The notes beneath the pieces were generated by a model. The model made no database searches and was not told the origin of the DNA. It was given only the letters and a program-made list of their open reading frames with translations. Made by a program: the position numbers and the translations under genes. DNA of 64,000 nucleotides from Pseudorhodoferax aquiterrae (GTDB lineage: Bacteria; Pseudomonadota; Gammaproteobacteria; Burkholderiales; Burkholderiaceae_C), in assembly GCF_014652235.1 (NCBI RefSeq), contig NZ_BMYK01000004.1, positions 351,776-415,775 of the forward strand, in the 5' to 3' direction. Positions 9,617 through 18,164 of the stretch are shown here, piece after piece (the stretch's first letter is position 1; the number at the start of each line of letters is the position of its first letter).

Positions 9617-10945
9617 ATGCCATCGACCCGCCAACTGCACCTGGGCGCCTTCATGCGCCCGGTCAGCATCCATACCGGCGCCTGGCGCTACCCCGGCGCC
9701 TGGCGCGACGCCAACTTCAACTTCGAGCGGCTGAAGACCCTGGCCCAGGCGCTGGAGCGCGCCTGCTTCGACGCCTTCTTCATGGCCGACCACCTGGCGG
9801 TGCTGAACATGCCGATCGAGGCGCTGCAGCGCAGCCACACGGTCAGCTCCTTCGAACCATTCACGCTGCTGTCGGCGCTGGCCCAGCACACCACGCACCT
9901 GGGCCTGGTGGCCACGGCCTCGACCACCTTCGACGAGCCCTTCCACATCGCGCGGCGCTTCGCCTCGCTGGACCACCTGAGCGGCGGCCGCGCGGGCTGG
10001 AACATCGTCACCACCTCCAACCCCGACGCGGCGCTGAACTTCGGCCGCACGGACCACATGGAGCACGATGAGCGCTATGCGCGTGCCCGCGAGTTCCAGA
10101 GCGTGGTCACGGGCCTGTGGGACAGCTGGGCCGACGACGCCTTCGTGCGCGATGCCGAGAGCGGCCGCTTCTTCGACCCGGCGCGCCTGCACACGCTGAA
10201 CCACCGCGGCACCTACCTCAACGTCAAGGGCCCGCTGCACATCGCACGGCCCGTGCAGGGCTGGCCCGTGATCGTGCAGGCCGGCGCCTCCGAACCCGGC
10301 CGCCAGCTCGCGGCCGAGACCGCCGAGGTGGTCTTCGCCGCGCCCGGAACGCTGGACAACGCGCAGCGCTTCTATGCCGATGTGAAGGGCCGCATGCGCG
10401 CCGTCGGGCGCGATCCGGACCACCTCAAGATCCTGCCGGGCGCCTTCGTGGTCGTCGGCCGGACGGTGGAGGAGGCGCGCGCCATCCGCGCCCGGCTCGA
10501 CAGCCTGGTGCACGCAGACAGCGCCATCGCTTCGCTGTCGATCGCGCTGGGGCACGACGTGTCGGGCTTCGACCTCGATGCGCCGCTGCCCGAGATCCCG
10601 CCCACCAACGCAAGCCAGACCAGCCGCGAACGCGCCATCGAACTGGGCCGGCGCGAGAACCTCACGGTGCGCCAGCTCGCGCAGCGCCTGGGCGGCTATG
10701 CGGGCCTGGCCTTCGTGGGCACGCCGCAGACGATCGCCGACGAGATGCAGCACTGGCTGGAAAGCGGTGGCAGCGACGGCTTCAACATCATGTTCCCGTG
10801 GCTGCCGGGCGGCCTGCTGGACTTCGTCGAGCAGGTCGTGCCCGAGCTGCAGCGCCGCGGCATCTTTCGCCGCGCCTACAGCGGCCGCACGCTGCGCGAA
10901 CACCTGGGCCTGCCACGGCCCGCCAACCGCTTCTTTCCCAACTGA
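9617..10945 (+). CDS. LLM-class flavin-dependent monooxygenase, NtaA/SnaA/DszA family
   Basis: Predicted 442-residue FMNH2-dependent monooxygenase of the bacterial luciferase-like family, in the NtaA/SnaA/DszA(SoxA) group. Evidence is LHLGAFMRPVSIHTGAWRYP at the start, FDAFFMADH (47-55), the SGGRAGWNIVTTSNPDAA stretch near 124-141 and GYAGLAFVGTPQTIAD near the end. Family members oxidise nitrilotriacetate, sulfur heterocycles or alkylated substrates using reduced FMN from a separate reductase. The FMN reductase at 116-697 is a possible but distant partner. It lies eight bases before the FAD-binding protein gene, suggesting an operon. Confidence 0.88.
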   Translation: MPSTRQLHLGAFMRPVSIHTGAWRYPGAWRDANFNFERLKTLAQALERACFDAFFMADHLAVLNMPIEALQRSHTVSSFEPFTLLSALAQHTTHLGLVATASTTFDEPFHIARRFASLDHLSGGRAGWNIVTTSNPDAALNFGRTDHMEHDERYARAREFQSVVTGLWDSWADDAFVRDAESGRFFDPARLHTLNHRGTYLNVKGPLHIARPVQGWPVIVQAGASEPGRQLAAETAEVVFAAPGTLDNAQRFYADVKGRMRAVGRDPDHLKILPGAFVVVGRTVEEARAIRARLDSLVHADSAIASLSIALGHDVSGFDLDAPLPEIPPTNASQTSRERAIELGRRENLTVRQLAQRLGGYAGLAFVGTPQTIADEMQHWLESGGSDGFNIMFPWLPGGLLDFVEQVVPELQRRGIFRRAYSGRTLREHLGLPRPANRFFPN

Positions 10946-10953
10946 ACCACACC

Positions 10954-12489
10954 ATGCCTTCTACCGACACGCGCCCCCATGTCCTCATCGTCGGCGGCGG
11001 GCTGGCCGGCACCGCCGTCGCGCTGCGCCTGCTCAAGGACGTGGAGCAGCCGACCCGGCTGTCCATCGTCGAGTCGCGCGCCACGCTGGGCCTGGGCACG
11101 GCCTACGGCACCACGCACCCCGAGCACCTGGTCAACGGTCTGGCCAAGCTGTTCAGCCTGTACAACGACGAACCCGATCACCTCGTGCGCTGGCTGCGCG
11201 CGGGCGCAGCCGCGGGCGGCTGGCAGCCGCCGGCCGGCGTGGCGATCGAAGACAGCATGCCGCCGCGCCAGGTCTATGGCGCCTACATCTTGGCCAGCCT
11301 GACGGCGGCCATCTCCGGCGCGGGCCGGCGCGTGGAGTTTCGCCACCTGCAGGCGCGCGCGGTCGACGTGGTGGCGCAGTACGACACCGGCCGCCCGCGT
11401 TACCGCGTGGTGCTGGACGATGGCCGCGAGGAGCTGGCCGACGAACTCGTGCTGGCCACCGGCATCTTCACCAAGCCGCTGGCGCGCCAGGCCTTCGCGG
11501 TCGGCGCGGGCGTGGCGGCTTCGCCGCGCTATGTGGGCGACATCTGGCATCCGCGGGCCTGGGACGGCGCGGCGCAGGATGCGCAGATCGTCTACCTGGG
11601 CGCGGGCCTGAGCGCAGTGGACAGCCTGATCATGGCCGAGAAGGCCGGCTTTGGCGGCCAGCACCTGGTGCTGAGCCGGCGCGGCCAGGGCGTGCGCGTG
11701 CGCGAGGACGTGCAGCCCTGGCCCGACTTCCTGCGTTACCAGCCCGAAGCCGTGTCGCTGCGCGCGCTGCTCGCGCAGATCCGCGTGCAGCGCCGTGCAG
11801 CCCTTGCCCAGGGCGAATCCTGGCAGCGCCTGGTGCCTGTGATCCGTGCCCATGTGCCGCAGCTGTGGTCGCTGGCCAGCGCGCGCGAGCGCCGGCGCTT
11901 CCTGGGCCGGCTGCGGGCCTACTGGGAGGCCTCGCTGCACCGCAGCGCCGCCGCACCGCTGGCCTGGCAGGCGCGCGTGCAGGCCGAAGGCCGGCACCGC
12001 CACGAAGCCGGCCGCGTGCAATCCATCGCCGTGCAGCCAGACGGCCGCCTGGCCGTGGCCTGGCAGCCGCGCGACGGCGGGCCGGTGCAGACCGTGATGG
12101 CCGACCGCGTCGTCAACTGCCTGGGCTTCGATTTCGACTGGCGTCACATCGACGATCCGCTGGTGCGCCAGCTCGTCGCGCGCGGTCTGGCCCAGCCCGA
12201 CCCGCTGGGCTTTGGCGTGCAGGCCACGCGCGAGACGCACGCGCTGCGCGACGCGGCCGGCCAGCCGCAGCCCGGGCTGTACGCCGTGGGCCATGCGCTG
12301 CGCGGCCTGGTCTGGGAATCCAATGCGATCGGCGAGCAGGTGCCCCAGGCTGGCACCGTGGGGCGCGCGATCCTGCAGCGGCTCGCCCCTGCCGCGGCGG
12401 CCGAGGCGCTGGCGCGGGCCGCGGCCTCGTCGGACGAGGCGGTGCGGCGCCAGCGCGCCGACGCAAAGGCGCGCACGCCGCAGGGCTGA
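10954..12489 (+). CDS. FAD/NAD(P)-binding oxidoreductase-like protein
   Basis: 511-residue protein opening with a Rossmann motif HVLIVGGGLAGTAVALRLL (residues 9-27) and carrying a second dinucleotide motif IVYLGAGLSAVDS near 213. This is the FAD-NAD(P)-binding family (PF13454-like), whose members are mostly uncharacterised. There is no signal peptide. It starts eight bases after the LLM monooxygenase, and the pairing suggests both act on the same substrate (inference). Its TGA stop abuts the left end of the 221-bp repeat, which would become its 3' untranslated region. Confidence 0.82.
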   Translation: MPSTDTRPHVLIVGGGLAGTAVALRLLKDVEQPTRLSIVESRATLGLGTAYGTTHPEHLVNGLAKLFSLYNDEPDHLVRWLRAGAAAGGWQPPAGVAIEDSMPPRQVYGAYILASLTAAISGAGRRVEFRHLQARAVDVVAQYDTGRPRYRVVLDDGREELADELVLATGIFTKPLARQAFAVGAGVAASPRYVGDIWHPRAWDGAAQDAQIVYLGAGLSAVDSLIMAEKAGFGGQHLVLSRRGQGVRVREDVQPWPDFLRYQPEAVSLRALLAQIRVQRRAALAQGESWQRLVPVIRAHVPQLWSLASARERRRFLGRLRAYWEASLHRSAAAPLAWQARVQAEGRHRHEAGRVQSIAVQPDGRLAVAWQPRDGGPVQTVMADRVVNCLGFDFDWRHIDDPLVRQLVARGLAQPDPLGFGVQATRETHALRDAAGQPQPGLYAVGHALRGLVWESNAIGEQVPQAGTVGRAILQRLAPAAAAEALARAAASSDEAVRRQRADAKARTPQG

Positions 12490-12710
12490 GAACGTGTGAA
12501 CGAACCGCTCACACCCACGCGAGGCCCCGGATGAGCAGCCGTTTCCATCATGTTCGTTGCGCTCGGGGCCTCGCCCTTCGGGCCGGGGCGCGCCAGGCCG
12601 CATGCGGGCGTTGCGGTCCTTGCCCGGGCACAAGCCCGGGCTGCGGCCCGCGCCTACGCCTGCGGCCCGCCGCGCCCCGTCGTGGGCGCGATCGGTTCAT
12701 TCACACGTTC
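12490..12710 (+). repeat. 221-bp dispersed inverted-repeat-bounded element, copy A
   Basis: The element begins GAACGTGTGAACGAACCG and ends with the reverse complement of GAACGTGTGAATGAACCG: 18-bp terminal inverted repeats with one mismatch. It contains a perfect 11-bp inverted repeat, GCGAGGCCCCG/CGGGGCCTCGC (element positions 30-40 and 75-85), then a GCCC-TTC-GGGC hairpin, and a GCCCGGGC-ACAA-GCCCGGGC hairpin. No coding frame is convincing. Copy A begins directly after the TGA stop of the FAD-binding protein gene and ends five bases before the convergent halogenase stop. It is about 96% identical to copy B and 92% to copy C without gaps (counted by eye). Confidence 0.92.
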
Positions 12711-12714
12711 TGAG

Positions 12715-14040
12715 TCAGTCGGTGTTGACGATGGTCTCGCCCCGAAGCGCGCCCATGTCGCGGATGTTGAAGCGGTGCCGCTTCCAGCCCGCGTAGGTGC
12801 GGCGCCAGTTCAGCACCGACACGAAGTAGTAGACCGCCTTGAACATGAACAGCGAGAAGCGGTAGGGCAGGCCATGCTGCAGGTCGGCGGCCAGCAGCGA
12901 CATCAGGCCCTGCTTGACCTTGAACATGTTCTTGGGGTGCATGAACATGTCGCGGATGGTCGGGTTGGTCACGCGGTAGATGAACCACGAGTAGTCGCGC
13001 GGGCCCGCGCGCATCTGCTGCTCGAGCTTGCGGCGCGCGGCCGGGTAGTCGGCCGGGCGGTCCAGCGCCGTGGCCACGAGCTCGGCGCCGTTGAAGGCGC
13101 TGCGCATGGCCAGGTACACGCCCGAGGAGAACATCGGGTCGATGAAGGTGAAGGCGTCGCCGAGCATCACGTAGCGCTCGCCCGTGGCGTGCGTGCTGGA
13201 GTAGGCGAAGTTGCCGGTGGCGTGCACCTGGTCGTCCACCAGCGTCGCGTCCCGCAGCCGGTCGTGCAGCTCGGGGCACATGGCGATGGTGTCGAAGAAG
13301 TAGTCCTTGAGCGGCTTGTCGCGCGCCTTGAGGTAGTAGGCCCAGCACACGGCGCCCACGCTGGTCGTGCCGTCGGCCAGCGGGATGAACCAGAACCAGC
13401 CGTGCTCGAACCAGCAGATGCTGATGTTGCCCTCGCGCTTGCCGGGCAGGCGCCGGGCGTTGCGGAAGTGGCCGAACAGCGCCGTGCTGTTGTGCGCGGG
13501 GTTCTTCTGCTTGCTCTTGAACTTGTTGGCCAGCACGGTCTGGCGGCCGCTGGCATCGACCACGAAGCGCGCGCGCCAGCTGCGCTGGCTGCCGTCGTCG
13601 AGCCGGGCCTGCACCGTCGCGCCTTCGGCGTCGAAATCGACGGCGCGCACGGTGGCGCCCTCCAGCGTCACGGCGCCCTGGCGGGCCGCATTGCGGAACA
13701 GCAGTTCGTCGAGCTCGGAGCGGCGCACCTGCCAGGCCTCGCCCTTGTCCGGATTCCAGCCTTCGCGGAACTCCACGTAGGTGCGCGCATCGCTGTCGGG
13801 TGGCACGAACTCGATGCCGAACTTGGGCATGCCGATGCGGTCGACCTCCTCCTTGACGCCGAGCGCCTCGAACAGTTCGCGGTTGCCGGGCAGCAGGGAT
13901 TCGCCGATGTGAAAGCGCGGGTGGTGGTCTTTCTCGAGCAGCACCACCTGGCGGCCCTGCCGGGCCAGCAGGGTGGCGACGCTGGAGCCCGCCGGGCCGC
14001 CGCCGATGACGAGCACATCGCATGCTTGGGGGGATGCCAT
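12715..14040 (-). CDS. flavin-dependent halogenase-like FAD monooxygenase
   Basis: 441-residue protein of the tryptophan-halogenase/geranylgeranyl-reductase-like superfamily. The FAD-binding IGGGPAGSSVATLLA lies at 12-26 and the halogenase-type WFWFIP motif (pattern WxWxIP) at 215-220; the central GDAFTFIDPMFSSGVYLA stretch is also characteristic. Such enzymes use FADH2, O2 and halide to halogenate aromatic, pyrrole or carrier-bound substrates, but many relatives are untested. The ATG at 14040 (MASPQACDVL) is chosen; a longer open frame upstream has no conserved sequence. No NRPS, PKS or other biosynthetic gene adjoins it, so the substrate is unknown. It is divergent from the flavoprotein gene at 14193. 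Confidence 0.85.
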   Translation of the reverse strand: MASPQACDVLVIGGGPAGSSVATLLARQGRQVVLLEKDHHPRFHIGESLLPGNRELFEALGVKEEVDRIGMPKFGIEFVPPDSDARTYVEFREGWNPDKGEAWQVRRSELDELLFRNAARQGAVTLEGATVRAVDFDAEGATVQARLDDGSQRSWRARFVVDASGRQTVLANKFKSKQKNPAHNSTALFGHFRNARRLPGKREGNISICWFEHGWFWFIPLADGTTSVGAVCWAYYLKARDKPLKDYFFDTIAMCPELHDRLRDATLVDDQVHATGNFAYSSTHATGERYVMLGDAFTFIDPMFSSGVYLAMRSAFNGAELVATALDRPADYPAARRKLEQQMRAGPRDYSWFIYRVTNPTIRDMFMHPKNMFKVKQGLMSLLAADLQHGLPYRFSLFMFKAVYYFVSVLNWRRTYAGWKRHRFNIRDMGALRGETIVNTD

Positions 14041-14192
14041 GGAACCGAATGCCTCCTGAAACTGGATGCGCGGCATTCTGCCCGTGTCGCCGCGTGTTCT
14101 GCGCTTCGCGCAGATGCATAGCTGCAAAGCTTCGTAGCGCACGCGGTGCACGCGGGCTAAGTTCCACGGCTCCACAACTCGGGAGCCGCCCC

Positions 14193-15824
14193 ATGGGCAC
14201 ATCCGCTTCGCACGCCGACCTGGCCACGGCGCAACAGATTCCGGCCGACGTGCTGGTCATCGGCGGCGGCCCTGCCGGCACCTGGGCCGCCATCGCCGCC
14301 GCGGCGCAGGGCGCGCGCGTGGTGCTGGCCGACAAGGGCTTTTGCGGCACCTCGGGCGCCACCGCGCCGGCCGGCACCGGCCTGTGGCATGTAGACCCGG
14401 ACGGCGATGCGCGCGCGCACGCCAAGGCCAGCCGCTATGCGCTCGGCGGCGAGCTGGCCGAGCCGGCCTGGATGGACCGCGTGCTGGCCCAGACCTGGGA
14501 CAACGTGGCGCGGCTGCAGGAGTGGGGCTACCCGTTCCCGACCGATGCGGCCGGCCGGCTGCGCTGCAACTCGCTGCAGGGCCCGGAGTACATGCGGCTC
14601 ATGCGCAGGCAGGCCAAGGCCGCGGGCGTGCGCATCCTGGACCACAGCCCCGCGCTGGAGCTGCTGCGCGACGCGCAGGGCACGGTCGCGGGCGCGTACG
14701 GGCTGCGCCGCGCGCAGGGCGATGCCTGGGCGGTGCAGGCCGGCGCCGTGGTGCTGGCCACGGGCGGCTGCGCCTTCCTGAGCAAGGCGCTGGGCTGCGA
14801 CCTGCTGACCGGCGACGGTGCCTTGATGGCGGCCGAGGCCGGCGCGCGGCTGTCGGGCATGGAGTTCTCCAACGCCTACGGCCTGGGGCCGGCGTTCTCC
14901 TCGGTCACCAAGTCGCTGTTCTACAACTGGGCCAGCTTCTACGACGCGGCCGGCCAGCCCATCGCGGGCGCCGGCTCGGCGCGCGGGCGCGGCATCATCG
15001 CGTAGCGCCTGCGCAGCGGCCCGGTCTACGCGCGGCTGGACAAGGCCGACGCGCAGATCCAGGCCTGGATGCGCGCGGCCCAGCCCAACTTCTTCCTCTC
15101 CTTCGACCGGCTCGGCATCGACCCGTTCACACGGCTGTTCCCCGTCGCGCTGCGGCTGGAGGGCACGGTGCGCGGCACGGGCGGGCTAGACCTCGTGGAC
15201 GCCGACTGCGCGACCACGGTGCCAGGCCTCTACGCGGCCGGCGACGTGGCCACGCGCGAGCTGATCTGCGGCGGCTTCACGGGCGGCGGCAGCCACAACG
15301 CGGCCTGGGCGCTGTCCTCGGGCTTCTGGGCCGGCGCGGCCGCCGCCGGCTTCGCACGGGCGGCACGGCCGCGCGCCGGTGGCGCCGGGCGCGTCCTGCA
15401 CCGCGCCGGCGGCATCTTCCTGCAAGGCCCCACGGGCCCGGCCGTGGACAGCCGGGCGCTCGTGCGCGCCGTGCAGGCAGAGATGTTCCCGACCGAACGC
15501 AACTGGGTGCGCGAGGCCGGCGCACTGCAGGACTCGCTGGAGCGGCTCGATGCGCTGTGGACGCGCCTGCGGGCCGGCGGCGCCCTGCCGGCGGGCCAGG
15601 ACGCCGATGCCGTGCTGCGTGCGCGGGAGGCCGCGGCCCTGCTGGCCAACGCACGCTGGATGTACCGCAGCGCCTTGGCGCGCACCGAGACGCGCGGCAT
15701 GCACCGGCGTGCCGAGCACCCTGCCAGCGATCCGGCGCAGCGCCACCGCGTGCTGAGCGGGGGCCTGGACGCCGTCTGGACCGGCCGCCAGGCCGTGAAG
15801 CAGGCCGAGCTGGAGGCCGCATGA
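14193..15824 (+). pseudogene. AprA/fumarate-reductase-type flavoprotein gene interrupted by an in-frame TAG
   Basis: The reading frame from ATG 14193 encodes a FAD-dependent oxidoreductase of about 543 residues (ADVLVIGGGPAGTWAAIAA near 25-43; LYAAGDVATRELICGGFTGGGSHNAAWA in the second half). TAG at 15003-15005 interrupts it at codon 271, and the same frame resumes immediately with family-like sequence (RLRSGPVYARLDKAD) to the TGA at 15822-15824. Neither half alone has a complete fold. TAG is an ordinary stop for several neighbours (groEL, the ferredoxin, the response regulator), so readthrough recoding is unlikely. The simplest reading is a point mutation such as GAG to TAG, or a sequencing error. 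Its partner ferredoxin gene downstream is intact. Confidence 0.85.
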
Positions 15825-16150
15825 TCGAAGTCGTCGACGCCACGCGCTGCACCGGCTGCAACATCTGCGTGCAGGCCTGCCCCACGCGCGTGTTCGAGGC
15901 CGTGGCCGGCGGCATCCCGCGCATCGCGCGCCAGGACGCCTGCCAGACCTGCTTCATGTGCGAGCTCTACTGCCCGGAGGACGCGCTCTATGTGGCGCCG
16001 CTGGCCGACCGTGCGGCCACCGCGGAGGAACTCGAAGGGTTTGCCGCCGCCCAGGCCGGCGCCTACCGGCGCGCGGTCGGCTGGGGCCGCGGGCGCCAGT
16101 CCACGGCGCAGGACGACGCGAGCTACGAGCTGCTGGGCCGCACGCACTAG
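15821..16150 (+). CDS. 2x[4Fe-4S] ferredoxin, AprB-like
   Basis: 109-residue iron-sulfur protein with two four-cysteine motifs, CTGCNICVQACP (residues 10-21) and CQTCFMCELYCP (residues 41-52), enough for two [4Fe-4S] clusters. Its ATG overlaps the TGA of the interrupted flavoprotein gene (ATGA), so the two form a translationally coupled pair, resembling adenylylsulfate reductase AprAB or related flavoprotein/ferredoxin couples. The TAG stop lies inside the palindrome CTAG (16147-16150), which is also the stop of the convergent response-regulator gene. Confidence 0.88.
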   Translation: MIEVVDATRCTGCNICVQACPTRVFEAVAGGIPRIARQDACQTCFMCELYCPEDALYVAPLADRAATAEELEGFAAAQAGAYRRAVGWGRGRQSTAQDDASYELLGRTH

Positions 16151-16794
16151 ACCTGGATCAGCCCCCAGCGCAGCGCCACCAGCGTGAGCTCGGCCTGGTT
16201 GCTGGCGCCCAGCTTCTGCTTGATGCGGTACAGGTGCGATCCCACCGTGCTCAGCGACAGGTTCAGCGTGGCGGCGATCTGCGCCACCGTCATGCCCTGG
16301 GCCAGCTGCAGGAACACCGAGAACTCGCGCGCGCTGAGCGTCTCGGCCGGGTTGGCCTGGCCGTCGAACTGCGCGGCGGCCAGGGCCTGGGCGGTGGCGG
16401 CGTCGATGTAGCGCTCGCCGCGTGCCACGGCGCGGACCGCGGCGATCAGCGCCTCGGGCGCGCTGCGCTTGGCCAGGTAGCCCAGCGCACCGGCCTGCAG
16501 CATGCGGCGCGGATGCACCGAGTCCTCGTGCGCCGACAGCGCCAGCACGCGGGCCCGGGGGTCGTGCGCAAGCAGGCGCCGCATGGCCTCCAGGCCGCCC
16601 ATGCCGGGCATGGACAGGTCCATCACCACCACGTCCGGCTGCACCTGCGGGTAGCGCTGGCAGGCCTGTTCGCCGGTGTCGGCCTCGGCCGCGACGGTGA
16701 TCTGCGCGTCGGCCAGCAGCATGCGGAACCCCATGCGCACGAGGGCGTGGTCGTCCACCAGCATCACGCGGATCGGTGGGGTGTCGTGGGTCAT
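16147..16794 (-). CDS. LuxR/NarL-family response regulator
   Basis: 215-residue two-component regulator. The receiver domain (residues about 8-122) has the acidic DDH pair at 15-17, the phospho-acceptor aspartate in VVVMDLSMPG and the conserved lysine in GYLAKRS. The C-terminal LuxR-type helix-turn-helix contains MTVAQIAATLNLSLSTVGSHLYRIKQKLG. Its start overlaps the kinase stop (ATGA). Position divergent from pqqA suggests it controls pqq genes, as LuxR-type regulators of the ExaE type do in pseudomonads for ethanol oxidation (inference). Confidence 0.9.
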   Translation of the reverse strand: MTHDTPPIRVMLVDDHALVRMGFRMLLADAQITVAAEADTGEQACQRYPQVQPDVVVMDLSMPGMGGLEAMRRLLAHDPRARVLALSAHEDSVHPRRMLQAGALGYLAKRSAPEALIAAVRAVARGERYIDAATAQALAAAQFDGQANPAETLSAREFSVFLQLAQGMTVAQIAATLNLSLSTVGSHLYRIKQKLGASNQAELTLVALRWGLIQV

Positions 16795-18164
16795 GCGTTC
16801 TCCGGGGGCGCCGGCAGCGCCAGCTGCACCGTCAGTTGGGCGCCGCGCGGGGCGGCAGCTTCCAGGCGCAGCGTGCCGCCCAGGCTGTCGATGCGTTCGG
16901 CCAGCCAGCGCAGGCCGTAGTGGCCGCTGCCTGCGGCTGCGGCCTCGGGGCCGGGCGGGCCGCGCCCGTCGTCGCGCAATGTGAGCGTGAGGTGCTGCGC
17001 GTCGCATCGCAGCGCCAGCAGCAGCTGGCGCGCTTCGCCGTGGCGCAGCGCATTGGTCATGCCTTCCTGTGCGGCGCGGTACAGCACGAGCGCGGTGTCG
17101 TTGTCCAGGCGCAGGCCCTCGGGCGGCGCGTCCAGCCGCCAGTCGACCTGCAGGCCGGCATGGCTGGCGCGCGTGCGTTCCACGAGGTCCTGCAGCGCGG
17201 CCACCAGGCCGAACTCGTCGAGCACCAGCGGCGTGAGCCGCGGGATCATGCCGTGCATGGCCGTGTACAGCCGGCCCGACTCCTCGGCGATCAGCCGCGC
17301 GGCCTGCTCGGCCTGTGGATCCAGCGCCTGCACGCGCTGCGCGATCGACAAGGCCATGCTGCGCATGGCCGTGACCGACTGGCCCAGCTCGTCGTGCAGC
17401 TCGCGCGCGATGAGGCGGCGCTCCTGCTCGATCTTCTGGTCGACCCAGCGGCCCAGCGCACGGCTTTCGGACAACCGGTGCTCGGCCCGCACGGCGCGGC
17501 GCTCGGTGGCGATGTGCTGGCGCAGCATGCCGACCATGCGGTTGAAGGCCGCGCCGATGGCGCCGGCCTCGGTGCCGGGCAGGGCCGGCAGCGCGACATC
17601 GAAGCGGCCGTTCTCCAGCTGGTTCAGCGCGCCGACGATGTCGGCGAACGGGCGCGTGGCACGGCCCACGGCCCAGAACACGCCGGCATTGACGACGGCC
17701 AGCAGGCCGAGCGCACTGAGCGCGAGCCGCACGGCGTCGTCCCAGGCGTCCAGCACGGCGCGCGAGGCGTTGGCATGCACGACCAGCTTGCCGTCCGGAA
17801 AGTCGATCGACATCTGCGAAGGCTCCGGCGAGACGATGCGCGCGAACCAGTCGGGCGCATCGCGGTCGGCCTTGTAGGCCGAGGCCGGCGAGCGGTACAG
17901 CACCTGGCCGCCGGCATCGAGCAGCGTGATGTCGTTGGAACGCACGCGGCCCACGCCCTGCAGGAAGGCCTGCATGACCTGCATGCCCTGGGATTCCTGC
18001 AGCATGGCCGTGCGGTACAGCAGCTGCGCCGCCACGCGGTTGGCGGCCACCACCTCCTCGTGCACGGACTCGCGCATGGCGCGCAGCGTGAGCGCGAGCA
18101 TGGCGCCCACGAACAGCAGCGTGAGCAGGCTCACGATGGCGTTGATCTTCAGGCGCAGCGTCAT
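16791..18164 (-). CDS. sensor histidine kinase (HisKA_3 type)
   Basis: 457-residue membrane kinase. One span lies near residues 7-28, a periplasmic sensor region of about 120 residues follows, a second span lies near 145-168, then a HAMP-like segment. The phospho-acceptor motif LIARELHDELGQS, the N-box EGMTNALRHG and the G-box DDGRGPPGP plus HYGLRWLAERI identify the NarX/UhpB-type HisKA_3 class. It is coupled by ATGA overlaps to the hydrolase upstream and the regulator downstream. The signal is unknown. Confidence 0.9.
   Translation of the reverse strand: MTLRLKINAIVSLLTLLFVGAMLALTLRAMRESVHEEVVAANRVAAQLLYRTAMLQESQGMQVMQAFLQGVGRVRSNDITLLDAGGQVLYRSPASAYKADRDAPDWFARIVSPEPSQMSIDFPDGKLVVHANASRAVLDAWDDAVRLALSALGLLAVVNAGVFWAVGRATRPFADIVGALNQLENGRFDVALPALPGTEAGAIGAAFNRMVGMLRQHIATERRAVRAEHRLSESRALGRWVDQKIEQERRLIARELHDELGQSVTAMRSMALSIAQRVQALDPQAEQAARLIAEESGRLYTAMHGMIPRLTPLVLDEFGLVAALQDLVERTRASHAGLQVDWRLDAPPEGLRLDNDTALVLYRAAQEGMTNALRHGEARQLLLALRCDAQHLTLTLRDDGRGPPGPEAAAAGSGHYGLRWLAERIDSLGGTLRLEAAAPRGAQLTVQLALPAPPENA

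Noticed and set aside
12490..12714. Small ORFs across the 221-bp repeat
   Set aside because: They arise on both strands in all copies from the same palindromic GC-rich DNA, and run into neighbouring genes without a ribosome-binding site.
15003..15005. TAG as a pyrrolysine or other recoded codon
   Set aside because: TAG ends several normal neighbouring genes and no recoding signal is visible; a nonsense mutation is simpler.
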